64,000 nucleotides of DNA from Rhizoctonia solani (Eukaryota > Basidiomycota > Agaricomycetes > Cantharellales > Ceratobasidiaceae). Location: contig NC_057385.1 of NCBI RefSeq assembly GCF_016906535.1, forward strand, positions 1,054,001 to 1,118,000. Reading direction: 5' to 3'. The stretch's first letter is position 1. Each line of letters opens with the position of its first letter. Positions 1 through 13,477 of this stretch are shown piece after piece. The notes beneath the pieces were generated by a model. The model worked only from the letters and a program-made list of their open reading frames with translations, was not told the DNA's origin and did no database searches. A program made the position numbers and the translations under genes.

Positions 1-1231
1 ATACATCCGATGATCACATAAACGTGAAATTATACACGGCCGCGAGGATAACCCCACGCTCTGCAAAATCTGCCGATGCTTAAGAATCATAAACGAGATT
101 ACCATGAGCGTCTCGTTTAAGGCTCTCGAAAATTTCAGGCTCACGAGCTCCGGCGGATTTTGCAGAACGGTCGAGATTAGTAGGCTCATGACCAGCCCCT
201 GCAGAAATTAGAGGCAATATTACCGTAGCTGCTAGGTGCTGTTCAATTCAGGCCCGCTTATTGAACTTGGTTCTCTAGCTATAACGAATCAAAGAAAGCT
301 TTTTCGTGAGATTAATTAAAAAATATTCCGTACTTCGGCTATGAGGCATGTGTTTCTATCTCATTTTTTATCGTTTGAGCTGCGGATGGCGAGTATTACT
401 CATGTTGATTTGTGACTCAACGCGATTGCAGAACCCAGTGTTGCTAAACACAAAGGTCTGACGGTATCTTGTTGCTTCAACCGTCTGATCGTCCCTCAGC
501 AGCCTCGGGTTGTTACAAAATTGACACGGTGGCTTCCTGCGGACTTTTCGTTCTATATTACCTATAAAAGATGCATATAAGGCACTTGAATACTGTGGAG
601 ACAAATCGGTGATGCCGACGGGTGTCAGCACAACGAGTACGGGCTTCAGGACAATAGTAGCCACACCATGTGTAGCCTAAAAACAGCAATCTCAGAGTTC
701 CATCTGGCGATTGGTGATTGTGCGATTCCATTGTATCTATCAGCAATCCTTGTATAAACGGCTGAGTGACAATCCACCTCTTCTGAGTCTTAGTAATTGC
801 CACGTTATTTTGATTACATTTGAGCCTCTTTGATCGAGTTATACCTTTTCATTATACGTGAGGTACTTCTTACAATATAAGGCGAGATACGTTGGTGAAA
901 CCAAGAATGCTTGAAAAGGAACTGGAGTGTTACTCCGTAATGGCCATGGGACGAGCCAAGTCACGTGACCATGTGCGAAATTCTCTAAGTGGTTCCTCAC
1001 AAGCACCTTTACCAGTACGGCTCACCAGGAGTTCAGGCGCCACTAAAGTACAATAATGGCCGGTCACAGTCAGTAACAAAATCTCCGTGTATTCAAATCT
1101 CTAATAGCTAAAATAGAAAATATAAAGTCACAGCTTGCAGCTCGACACTCGAAGCCCACTGTGCCTCACCCTGGCAGTAGGGTCTAAAATTCTTCATCAT
1201 CCTACGACTTTTGACTTTAATTGTGAAACAG
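1..1231. other. Left-edge non-coding stretch
   Basis: No convincing coding exon is visible on either strand. The only structure I see is the pair of inverted repeats near positions 60-166, listed separately. The missing first exon of the GTPase gene to the right, which should encode a Lys/Arg-rich leader, might lie in the last few hundred bases, but I could not identify it. Confidence 0.5.
60..166. repeat. Nested inverted-repeat element (MITE-like or hairpin)
   Basis: A 16-base arm at 60-75 (TCTGCAAAATCTGCCG) is the reverse complement of 151-166 with one mismatch. Inside it, AAACGAGA at 91-98 is the perfect reverse complement of TCTCGTTT at 111-118. The two hairpins do not share a centre, so this is not one simple palindrome. 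It could be a small non-autonomous element or a structured remnant. No flanking target-site duplication was evident. Confidence 0.4.
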
Positions 1232-3004
1232 AGTCGAAGAAAGGTCAGGATATTCCTAAATTCTCTTTCGAGAAACATGAAGTCCACAATCATGTCAAGG
1301 TACGTTCCTTTATCTTATTCAAGTCTTCCAATTCACTTTGCATGTCAGAATTTGAAGAAATCAGATATATCTATAGCCTCCTTGGCTACGGAAGCTCAAG
1401 GGCAAAGTGCAGCATTCGAGCGCCGAGAGAATGTACAACGTGACGTTGAGGCATCGATTGCAACACACGACTCTTCGCTGAAAGCCTATATGAGGGAGTT
1501 CCACAAGGTGGTTGAAATGTCCGACGTCATTATTCAAGTTCTTGATGCAAGAGATCCAATGGGATGTCGTAGTCCCAGCGTTGAGGATGAAGTCAGAAGG
1601 AGTGAAAAGAGGCTTGTGGGTGTGCTGAACAAGATTGGTGAGTAAATTGGCCAAATAATTTAGTTTCGTTCTAAAAACAAAGGTAGACCTTGTTCCCAAA
1701 GAGAATGTAGAGGCCTGGCTGAAATACCTACGTCACGATTTCCCTGTATTGCCCTTTAAATCATCCACCCAACTTCAGCGATCAAACCTATCCCATTCCT
1801 CCTATTCAGCTTCCTCTTCGTCTGGTGCCCAGCCTTTAATGCAATTGCTAAAGTCCTATGCTTCTAATGCACCTCCTGGTACATCCATTAGGATCGGAGT
1901 AGTTGGGTTACCAAATGTGGGAAAATCATCGTTAATTAACAGTCTCAAACGAGCTCGGGCGTGCAGTGTTGCATCTACACCTGGTCACACCAAGGTCTTG
2001 CAAGAAGTTGCACTCGATCGAGGGCTTAAACTTCTTGATTCGCCGGGTGTGGTCTGGGATGACGTGCAACCGGATCCGACCCAAAGAACCCTACGGAACG
2101 TGCTACGCGTAGAGGCAGTAAACGATCCGGTATCTGCGGGTGAGTAAAATAATTACTATGGCTACGAATACTGACCGCTCGTCAGTCGAAGCAATCATTT
2201 CACGCGTATCTTGGGATTCCCTACAACAGCTATATACTATCCCTGCCTTTCAGAATGTTACCGAATTTTTAGCCATGGTAGCTATGTCTCGGGGGCGATT
2301 AACGAAGGTGCGCTCGTATTCGTGTACTCAGGCTCGTTCTTCATAAAGCTATAGGGGGGAGCTGCCGACTTGGAAGCCGCAGGGATATCAATCCTTCATG
2401 ATTGGAACACCGGTAAAATACCTTACCATTCAACACCTCCCACTGTACATCCTTCCTCGCGACCCTCTGTTGCAGATGGAAACCAAATAACGGGGGCCGA
2501 GAACGTTGGAGAAGCTAAGATAGTTTCCCGGTTTGGCGATGCATTCGACTTGGATGCACTTTTTCGTGATGCAGACGCTGCAGTTCTTAGTGGCGACACA
2601 GATATGGCCAGAATAAATCAAGAAGATAACGAAATGGAGGAAGATAGGCGAGTGACACAATCAAATAGAGCTTCGGTATAACTAAAAACATCGACTACAG
2701 CAACTTAATGCAATCAGATGATCTGGCCCCATCCATCCCAATGAAGCGCAAGTCCGGGATCGATATATCACTGGCCGCTTATCCCTTCTCCTCTCTCCCC
2801 TCCATAGAAACTGATCCACCCTCTCCTAAACGTACGCGAATTGGTGATGGTGAAGGTGACCTAGATATGAACGTCGCCACATCTACGTCTCAGCTGCCAG
2901 TTCACGCACGACCAATGAGTAGGAAAGAATTACGCAAGAACGGACATATTGGAACTGGAGCCGAGCGAAGGAGACGGAAGGCGGAGCGAATGGCTATCGA
3001 TTAG
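1232..3004 (+). CDS. Nucleostemin-family GTPase (GNL3/Grn1-like), 5' end unresolved
   Basis: A circularly permuted GTPase of the nucleolar GNL3/GNL3L/Grn1 family, which acts in 60S ribosomal subunit maturation and export. The motifs run in the permuted order typical of the family: DARDP, then NKID (G4, completed across an intron ending at 1685), then GLPNVGKSS (G1) near 1913, a PGHT switch, and DSPG (G3) near 2040. Introns follow at 2140-2185 and near 2308-2354, and the joined exons give the family-typical stretch RGRLTKGGAADLEAAG and an HDWNTGKIPYH motif. The C-terminus is rich in Lys and Arg. The first recognisable exon starts at 1232 with SKKGQDIPKFSF, resembling the family's KKDPGIPN-F segment. 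The basic leader before it and an ATG were not found. The phase of the last intron, near 2680-2717, is off by one base, so an undercalled base or a different splice site is possible. Confidence 0.82.
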
Positions 3005-3112
3005 TTTCGGAACGATCGAGAGTTTAAGCTATTCTATACTGCATTAGGTTGGATATATAGCAAGTAGATACATAAGGCGGATTATATCAAATCCTTGTTT
3101 TTATGTCCTTCA

Positions 3113-4874
3113 CTAAACGTACTCGGTTACGAATTTGCCCCATTTTTCTATAATAGGTTGCACAACATCCTCCCATTCACGTCCTTTCATCTTACCAGAA
3201 GTCACTCGTCCGAGGGTGAATATCTCCTTGTGCACTGCCCCACCTACAGTAGGAGTTACTAAGCTGCATCTAATTGGATCAAGCCTATCCGTAGTTCTTA
3301 ACTCACAGTCAGGACAAGGTTTCTTTACCAACTTCGAAGACGAAGGCGTCTTGCTTGAGCTTGAATCATCTTCAGCTTTTGCCTTTTTAGTTGACTTTTT
3401 CTTGCTAAATTCTGGTTTGAGGTGCGTAGAATTCAGCGCAACATCGGACAGCTCGAGATGGATCAATCCTGGTTCGCAGTATTTCAGGTGTCTGACCGGC
3501 AAGCGTAAAATAACACGCACTTTCAAGGCGATGACAATATTTCCCCTTCTCTCCTGGGTTGATCTTTCCTTTCAGCAAGCTCACTGGATTACTAGAGTCA
3601 TCTTGATCATTCTCTTCGATAGTTCCAGGCCACCATCCTCGTATTATGACTTCCCTTGATACGCACTGTTTGCCCCATTCATCGAGACGTTTGACGAGGT
3701 TCACCGCACGCCCGACTTTGATATGAACTTCATCGGGAGTATTGGGGTCTATGAAAACCAATTGGTCATCGCCTATGATAGTGTAATGACACGTACTTCT
3801 GATCTCATACGCATATATGTACCCATCCTTGTCAGATGCGGACGCAGGCTTCTCCATCTCCGCCCGGAGTGCAGCTTGAGTGTCCTGTTGCAAATAGTTT
3901 GGTATCCAATCTTGAAAGCATTCTTGTTAGACCGGCGCGATGTAGCAGATTATTTCATTCACCTATGAACGTAACCCAGGTGTTGACCTTTGCATGGGAG
4001 TAAAATCCAGTTGGTTGCAGGACGTCTTTGGTATGTTGAAAACAGAAGCGGTCCAAGAGCACTCCAGGCGATTGATATACCAACGCTGGTCCAGATTTAA
4101 CCTGCCGTGTGCATCTTTTCCCCGCTTTAGTTATAGCACTACACTGAGTATCAGGGACTTTGTCATCCGGAGGTACCGATGCCGCACGTGGCTGACTTGG
4201 TTTGTTCCCACTACCCTTAGGAGGCGGAGAAATAGGCTGCGGCCTGGGGGGTTGCGGCGTGGAGAACCCGTTGAGGTAAGGATCATTAGAGAGCCGATAG
4301 GGAGTTGCCAGAGGCGGTGGCCAAGGAACTCTAGAAGGAGGCGAGACCGGGTCCAAAATAGTCCCCGGCATTGAAAAATCCGAAGGAGGTACATCTGGTC
4401 GGGGCATGGACATGTAGCGGGGAGGTACATATGAATTTGACTGCCGCGGAGGCGTGGTAGGTGGTACATTTCCGGCGAGTACATGGTGTAATACCGGTGG
4501 TCTTGGAAGGGGGTTAGTGGTAAGTGGGTCTCCAGTGGAGTAGCCGGTATGTGGGGTGGGCATGGATATAGGTGGCGGATAGACTGTTGATGACAATATA
4601 TTAGGCCTTAGAGATGTTGGAAGTGTATCGTCGGACGATCGCCGGTGGGCAGGGTACCTCGGTTTGTAGGGGGTCCTTTGGGGTGGGGTAGGAATGGGAG
4701 GCAATTCTTTTTCTTTACTATAAGTGGCGAGTGGGCTACTTGTTTCTGTGTTTAAATCTAACCTACTACTTACGTTTTTCCATCTTCAGCTACCAGTTTG
4801 GCTCGTGAAGATACTTTCAAGCTTTTGAAGGCATCTGCAACATCTTCATACTGGGCTTGGTCTGGATTGCTCAT
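3113..4874 (-). CDS. T5orf172/DUF1766 (GIY-YIG-like) domain protein
   Basis: The start is the ATG at 4872-4874. A short first exon (MSNPDQAQYEDV...) is followed by an intron at about 4723-4773, then a Pro/Ser-rich segment with a cysteine cluster (CSAITKAGKRCTRQ ... CFQH), probably metal binding. After a further intron comes the conserved domain: GYIYAYEI, then HIKVGRAVNLVKRLDEW, then RGWWPG, then KYCHRLE, then GLIHLELSDVALN, and a terminal IIEKWGKFVTEYV. The YIY start, the KVGR...KRLxxW segment and the downstream HRLE/HLEL glutamates match the T5orf172/MUG113 branch of the GIY-YIG fold, a family expanded in basidiomycetes with little functional data. A nuclease-like role is an inference from the fold only. 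The region at 5491-6510 carries a decayed relative in the same orientation. Confidence 0.65.
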
Positions 4875-5490
4875 TCTTGATTTTCAGGTGCGCGTAACTA
4901 TTATCTACTGAAGTCTTTTCTAGCAACGAAATATTTAAGTCGTATAGTAGCGGTCTGGCAAGCCCATAGTCGTTCGTAGCTCGTTACAGTTTATGGCAGC
5001 CCTCCGAAGCCTCGCTAGTTCGGTTGTGGCTGTGCGTTAGTAATGGTATCAGTATACTTACGGCACTGCTTACGAATTTCAACGAATGTATACATTCACA
5101 TGCAGACACAAACGTAAGCTAGTACACACGGGTTCAACTGTGCACTTGCACACATCCCTGGTCCAGTATCCTAAATAGGGAAGACAAAGGAGCTCACAGT
5201 TTGAGTGCATCAGGAAGGAGTGGTTTGCTTGGCCCCCTAAGAACCAAAAAGCAAAACGGACGGATGAAACTTGCTAAAAAGTGGCTGAAAATAGCTCGAA
5301 AGAGAGAGAAAACTATAGCTGCCGCTTGAGCTTTGAGGAAGTTAATTTCCCTGACATAAATTCACAAATCCAGCCCATACCGCATAAATCGAACTGGACA
5401 GGAGTAAAATTCGAGTGGCATAGAATCTACATAATTCCAATTTGGGCGTGGTTACAATAGAGCTCAACCTTGAGTGAGGTCGAGCTTCTA
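4875..5490. other. Intergenic spacer between T5orf172 copies
   Basis: I see no coding exon, RNA gene or obvious repeat. The part next to 4874 must hold the promoter of the upstream copy. Confidence 0.6.
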
Positions 5491-6510
5491 TTATTGATAG
5501 TATTCCGTTACGAAATTTCCCCATTTCTCAATGATGGGTTTCACAATAAGTTCCCATTCCTGGTCGCTGAACCTCCTATTGCGCTCCCGTACAATTACAT
5601 AGACTTCTACGTGAATTTTTCCACCCGTGCTAATGGTTATAAATGGGATAGAGGTCTGTTAAGAGACAACTCACAGGAATCGCAGGGGGTTCGTTTTTAG
5701 CTAGAGGGCCTCAAACCACCAGTGAATGTACTTGAAAAGTCTTCATCAGTATTCTGGGACTTTCCCAGAAAGACGGGCGTTAGGTGTAACGAGTTGTGCG
5801 CAACATCGGACAATTCTATATGTATTAGTCCTACTGGGAATGTGAGCCAGTGTCCGAAGAGGAGTAACTAGAACTTGCTCTCTAATCTTATGTAGTGCCT
5901 TCCCGGTGCCCCTGGGTCTAGGCCCGCCCGTGTGTACGGCAGATCTGCGCTCCGTCTACTGTCTACGATACTTCCTGGCCACCAGCCTACAATTCCATCC
6001 AAATTACATTGGCGCCACTGACCCATTCGTCGATTCAACGTTTTTGTACATCCGATCTTGGTGCGAAAGTTACTTGATCCACCGCCGTCTATATATAAGA
6101 GTGGTTCTACCAAGCTTGGTTCGGTACTTGGCGCCAAGCGATGTACTATGAACACTGGCGTATATGAAGCCCTCTTTATTGTGCCCCGTTAACTTTTCCG
6201 TCATTGCTTTCATTAACCTTTCGCGAGTTTCAGGGCTTAAATAATGGGGTATCAATTCTGAAGGGGTCAGTCGGATTTGTAATTTAGGATATCTGACCTA
6301 TCTATACTTTGGTTGCAAAACCTACCATCATAGACCTCAGAGGATATTGGTTTATCAGGGACTACTGGCCTGTTTTCCAGTAGGCTTCTTATCCGATGAA
6401 GGGGGAGTGAGTGGTGGTTTTCCATGCACCTGTGAATAGGAGGTCCGCGTAACATGTGTCCGTTTCGGGGACGACGGTGGCGTTACAGAAACTTCTTCAT
6501 TGATCAAACT
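5491..6510 (-). pseudogene. Decayed second T5orf172/DUF1766 copy
   Basis: Read leftwards, this stretch contains most landmarks of the intact neighbour: a Pro/Ser-rich leader (SVTPPSSPKRTHV), then IPHYLSPETRERL matching IPNYLQQDTQAAL, GFIYAS, FRTKIGCTKTLNRRMGQW, GWWPGS, HYIRLE, GLIHIELSDVAHN, CDSCELS, and a terminal IIEKWGNFVTEYY ending in TAA at 5491-5493. The frame is broken between GFIYAS and the LLYIDGG segment (about 6080-6150), by an added base or a two-base loss. It is interrupted by an in-frame TAA at 5697-5699 and shifts again near 5653. The cysteine cluster of the first copy is missing. No short intron removes the stop in the right phase. I therefore read it as a pseudogene, although the shift at 5653 (a CC run) could be a sequence error. 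Confidence 0.6.
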
Positions 6511-7365
6511 GGGTGAGTAAATGCTGTATGTTAACTACCTGGCATATATCTCGACCAATTGGGGCGATTTCGACAAACCTGATCTTGATTTCACTGGCGT
6601 CAGAAGGGTTTCATTTGTGTGTGTTCGAATTGTATATATCAACTCGACCAAGCTACCTGTATACGTATATAGCTCAGTCTACATGAATCTATATATCGAA
6701 TTCTGGATTAACATACTTATCTTCCGTGCCATATTTGGAACGTATTGGGGATAGTAAGCTATATATATAACTATCGCAAACTACAGGCAATTAACATAAG
6801 GCAGTTGGGGCGGGGAGGATCCCGAGATTGTCTGGTGTCTCTCCTTGTGTTGGTTACTCATTTATGTCTCCTCCGGTTGCTTAAGTGGCGATGTATGTAT
6901 TATGTATTCTGATGATCAATAACGTTCCCATTGCTCTGTATCTACATTGAGCGTAACAGCTAAGAACTCTCAAAAATAATAATGGTTGAGCTTGTATCCT
7001 GAAAGTTAGAGGGAGCATTACACGAGCACTTCCGAGCGTCATACCGAACGCTCCGGAGCGCTCGCCGACAATAGCGAGTCCCGGAACGTTCCCGAGGTTT
7101 TCGAGGTCCCGTAGAGTTGCTGGGTGCTTCGCACTAACTTACAGGAGGAGAGTTGTTGGCAATACATCAAGAAAACTACTCATGAGACAGGGTTGCATGA
7201 GTCAGCTTGCTGTATTGATCATGTTGTCCCAGACATTGTCATTAACTTTATCAAACTACACATTGGTGAGGACAAAAGCATAATCAATGGCAATATGGAG
7301 AATAATTTGTTTGTGACAATCACGTGATTCTGTGCGACCAAGTGGCGCGAACTTAGTGATCCAAC
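6511..7365. other. AT-rich intergenic region with a short GC-rich palindromic patch
   Basis: A run of TATATA-rich sequence at about 6530-6780 shows no credible gene. At 7020-7115 there is a sharply GC-richer patch full of CGAG/CTCG words. It includes the perfect 12-base palindrome CGCTCCGGAGCG at 7049-7060. The last 200 bases must carry the PRP38 promoter. Confidence 0.5.
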
Positions 7366-8446
7366 ATGGCCAATACTACTGTCAAGGGGGCAATCCACAT
7401 TCATGGGCAGAATCCACAGGTAAGAAATGTTTTCGTGTCCTTTGTATTGACACTAAACTAATTTTCTATATAGTTTCTTGTTGAGAAAGTCATTCGCACG
7501 CGAATTTGGGAGTCTGCTTACTGGAAGGAGCAATGCTTTGCGTTAACTGGTAGGCGCTGTACTTGAGGCGCCCCCTACATTCTAATCATATATTCTCCCA
7601 GCCGAGTCGTTGATTGACAAGGCAATAGAGCTGAATAGTATAGGGGGTGTTTACGGAAATCAACGACCAACCGATTTTATCTCTCTGCTTTTGAAACTTC
7701 TTCAGATTCAACCAGAAAAAGAGATATTGATAGAATATTTGATGGTAGATGAGTTCAAGTAAAAATATTTCTCGCCCGTAATATTTGACCCAGTACTTAC
7801 AACCGTCACAGGTACTTACGAGCACTAGCTGCAATGTATATTCGTATGACCTTTCCACCCGTTGAGGTGTACGAACTACTCGAACCTCTGTTAAAAGACT
7901 ACAGGAAGCTTAGGCTAAGAAATATGGGTAGGTGTTTGTTCTGATTTGGTATACTCACGCCCTGACGATGGTTGAACAGCGGGATACAGTCTGACTTTTA
8001 TGGATGAATTTGTAGACCAGCTTTTAACAGAAGAGCGCGTATGTGATATCATACTTCCCCGTCTAGCTAAACGAGAAGTACTCGAAGAAACGGAAGGACT
8101 CGCACCCAGGACAAGTGTCTTGCTGGATGCCATGGCAGGAAAGTCCGTGAGCGATGACGAAGACGGCGCCAAAAAGACACGGAAACGATCAGAAAGTATT
8201 CATTCGGATCGCTCAGTTTCTAGGGGTCGATCATTATCTCGTTCTTCCCGCTCTGCAAAGTCCTCTTCCAATTTCGTTGATATGCAAGAGCGGTTTGTAT
8301 CCAAAAGTCCTTCTCGCTCTCGTTCTCGTTCTCGTTCTCGGTCAGTGACCTCTCCCAGACAGCGCTCACGCACCCGTTCTCCCTCACCCTATCGTTCGCG
8401 ATCTAGGAGTGTCTCGCCTGATAGGATGGACGTAGCCGAATCGTAA
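7366..8446 (+). CDS. PRP38: Pre-mRNA-splicing factor PRP38
   Basis: PRP38 is a U4/U6.U5 tri-snRNP component needed for spliceosome activation. Five exons can be placed: 7366-7419, 7474-7549, 7602-7758, 7812-7927 and 7980-8446. Joined, they give 289 residues with no frame break. The N-terminal PRP38 domain is unmistakable: IHGQNPQ, VEKVIRTRIWES, the GGVYGNQRPTDFISLLLKLL region, LIEYLMVDEFKYLRAL, and YRKLRLRNMAGYSLTFMDEF. The C-terminal third is an Arg/Ser-rich tail with repeated SRSRSRSR, as in metazoan and filamentous fungal orthologues but unlike budding yeast. The CGTTCT-like repeat that encodes part of the tail lies at about 8312-8340. The gene reads rightwards toward the E1-beta gene, 213 bp further on. 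Confidence 0.95.
8312..8340 (+). repeat. Hexanucleotide CGTTCT repeat inside the PRP38 RS tail
   Basis: About four copies of a CTCGTT/CGTTCT unit encode alternating Ser and Arg. A coding microsatellite like this may vary in length between strains without breaking the frame, because the unit is six bases. Confidence 0.7.
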
Positions 8447-8659
8447 TGTTAGCGCACCCCAGCATCATAATATATAGTCTTTGATAAATACAAATAAACA
8501 CATGCCGATCGTTAACCTTACATAAGTAATCGCGCTCACTCGCAAGATCCGCGCCGCAGACACGGTCACGAGGGTTGTGTCAATGGTTTAGGCTATCCGA
8601 TAAATCGGCCTCGTTGTTGGACTACCACGCACACAGTCGTGTTTTTTCCCCAAGATAAT

Positions 8660-10481
8660 ATGATTACTAGATACCTTTACTCCCGTTCTGGACGCTACTT
8701 GGTAAGTATCACTCCTGGGTCAATATTTTTACAGCTTGAAGATATGATCATCTAGTCAAACGCAACCAGGGGACGGTTGCTATCCTCTAGCGCTCCTTTG
8801 CGCTCAGAATCAATAGAGCCACCTCCAGCAGGCGGTCATTCGACAAGTGTGGCCCAGTCTCTTCTCCTACGGACCACACGAGAAGCCGCGCTCAAAACCT
8901 CTGGTGTAACTTGGAAGGATGAAGCAAACGAAAATGGACGGGAAACCCGCAAAATGAATATGTATCAGTCACTTCGAGATGCCATGAGGTGCGTTAGCAG
9001 ATAATCCTGGCTTAGATAACATAAATCAAGTTTTCTTGACCAGTGTCGCAATGACTAAAGACGATACTGCGGTGGTATTTGGGGAGGATGTGGCCTTTGG
9101 AGGTGTATTCAGATGCACAATGGGATTGGCCGAAGAATTTGGTAACAATACCTACTGTTGGTTGTCCTTGATATTGATGCAATGTGTATAGGTCGGCAAC
9201 GAGTGTTTAACACTCCACTTACGGAGCAAGGGATTGCCGGGTTTGCTATTGGAATGGCATCTATGGGCCATACTGCAATTGCAGAAATACAGTTTGCGGA
9301 TTACATCTATCCTGCGTTTGATCAGGTAGGTATCCTATACGCTCCGTTTACTTTTACTAACTTACTTGCAGCTTGTAAATGAAGCCGCAAAATTCCGCTA
9401 CCGCTCTGGGGGGCGCTACGATGTGGGGAAACTCACAGTCAGAACCCCCAGCATGGTAAACTGCCTCTGCATATATGCTCTACCTTTATTTATTCGTTTT
9501 TATCCAGTCTGTTGGGCATGGTGGCCTGTACCACTCACAGTCTCCAGAAGGTTTTTTTATGGGGCTGCCGGACTCAAAGTAAGAAAAACTTATTCTGGAT
9601 GTTATGCGGACGACTAATAGGCACAGGTGGTGATCCCAAGAAGTCCTATCAGGCCAAAGGATTGTTGCTCTCCGCGATTCGAGATCCCAACCCGGTAATA
9701 TTCTTGGAGCCAAAGATTTTGTACCGTTCATCAGGTAGGGTTTGCTTGGAAGCCTTTTTTTACGGTTTTGTCTGACAGTACTCTAAAGTTGAACAAGTTC
9801 CCATCGACGATTTTGAACTCCCAATTGGCAAAGCAGAGGTCTTAACTAAGGGTAACGATGTCACTCTATTAACCTACGGCTCCCCAGTTTATACTTGCGA
9901 GAACGCTATAAGCCTCATTCGAAACCCGCCGCCATCCATTGCACATCTCATCCCAGAATCCGTGCGGGGAGTCTCCATTGAACTATTGACCTTAGAACAC
10001 TTTTGCCTTGGGACATTCATACTGTTATGGAGAGTGTGAAGAAGACTGGGCGGCTTGTAATTGTCCATGAGGCTGGGAAGACCATGGGCCCTGGGGCCGA
10101 GATAGCAGCCGAGATTACCAACAGATGTTTCTTGAATCTCCATGCGCCTGTGAAGAGGATAGCTGGTGAGTCCATAAGTATGCTGGGTTATAGTTAAAGC
10201 TGATTTATCGCGGCGTTTACAGGCTGGGAGTGAGTTCATAGTCGATCTCTGTGATTAGATTGTTTCGCTGACATTTATATTACAGTACGCCAGTCCCATT
10301 GGTATACGAGAAATTCTATATTCCCGATGCGTTGCGAATTGTCGATGGTATAGTGGACACTGAAGTACTAATCAATATCTGGGGCTTTTGTGGCAAATTA
10401 CTGTATAATGCTGTATCAAACAAATCCATTACTCCCACGGATTGTAGTCGCGAGCGCATATACGGGCGGCGAGTGATGTGA
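8660..10481 (+). CDS. Branched-chain 2-oxoacid dehydrogenase E1 subunit beta, mitochondrial (two apparent frame breaks)
   Basis: The beta half of the thiamine-diphosphate E1 component that decarboxylates the 2-oxo acids of Leu, Ile and Val in the mitochondrial matrix. The first exon ([14 protein letters not shown]) and the start of exon 2 form an Arg/Ser-rich presequence. Recognisable segments are [135 protein letters not shown] and [17 protein letters not shown]. The frame is lost by one base at 9645-9646 and again at 9985; lengthening a CC run and an A by one base restores the expected sequence. The last exon is uncertain, because the usual short C-terminus is not clear. The gene meets the DHX35-type gene tail to tail, with almost no space. 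Confidence 0.9.
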
Positions 10482-10482
10482 G

Positions 10483-13353
<2,871 letters not shown>

Positions 13354-13477
13354 GTTAATTTAGTATGAGCAAATCCAGCACCACAAACGAGGTCTGGTTT
13401 AAGTCCAACTCAGCGCTTAGCACGAGCAGCGGGCAGCGTGGCTGTGTTAGCACAACCGACCTTGCAACTCCACCACG
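13354..13477. promoter_or_regulatory. Divergent promoter between DHX35-type helicase and SYF2
   Basis: Only 124 bp separate the two outward-facing ATGs, so both core promoters and both 5' leaders must fit here or overlap the first exons. I see no TATA box. Co-expression of two spliceosomal genes from this stretch is an inference. Confidence 0.6.

Noticed and set aside
6521..6754. 77-codon open frame in the AT-rich spacer
   Set aside because: Tyr/Ile-rich composition follows the TATA-rich DNA, and no relative or splice context is recognisable.
8312..8340. Short tandem repeat considered as a CRISPR-like or satellite array
   Set aside because: It is an in-frame coding microsatellite for the Arg/Ser tail of PRP38, without spacers.
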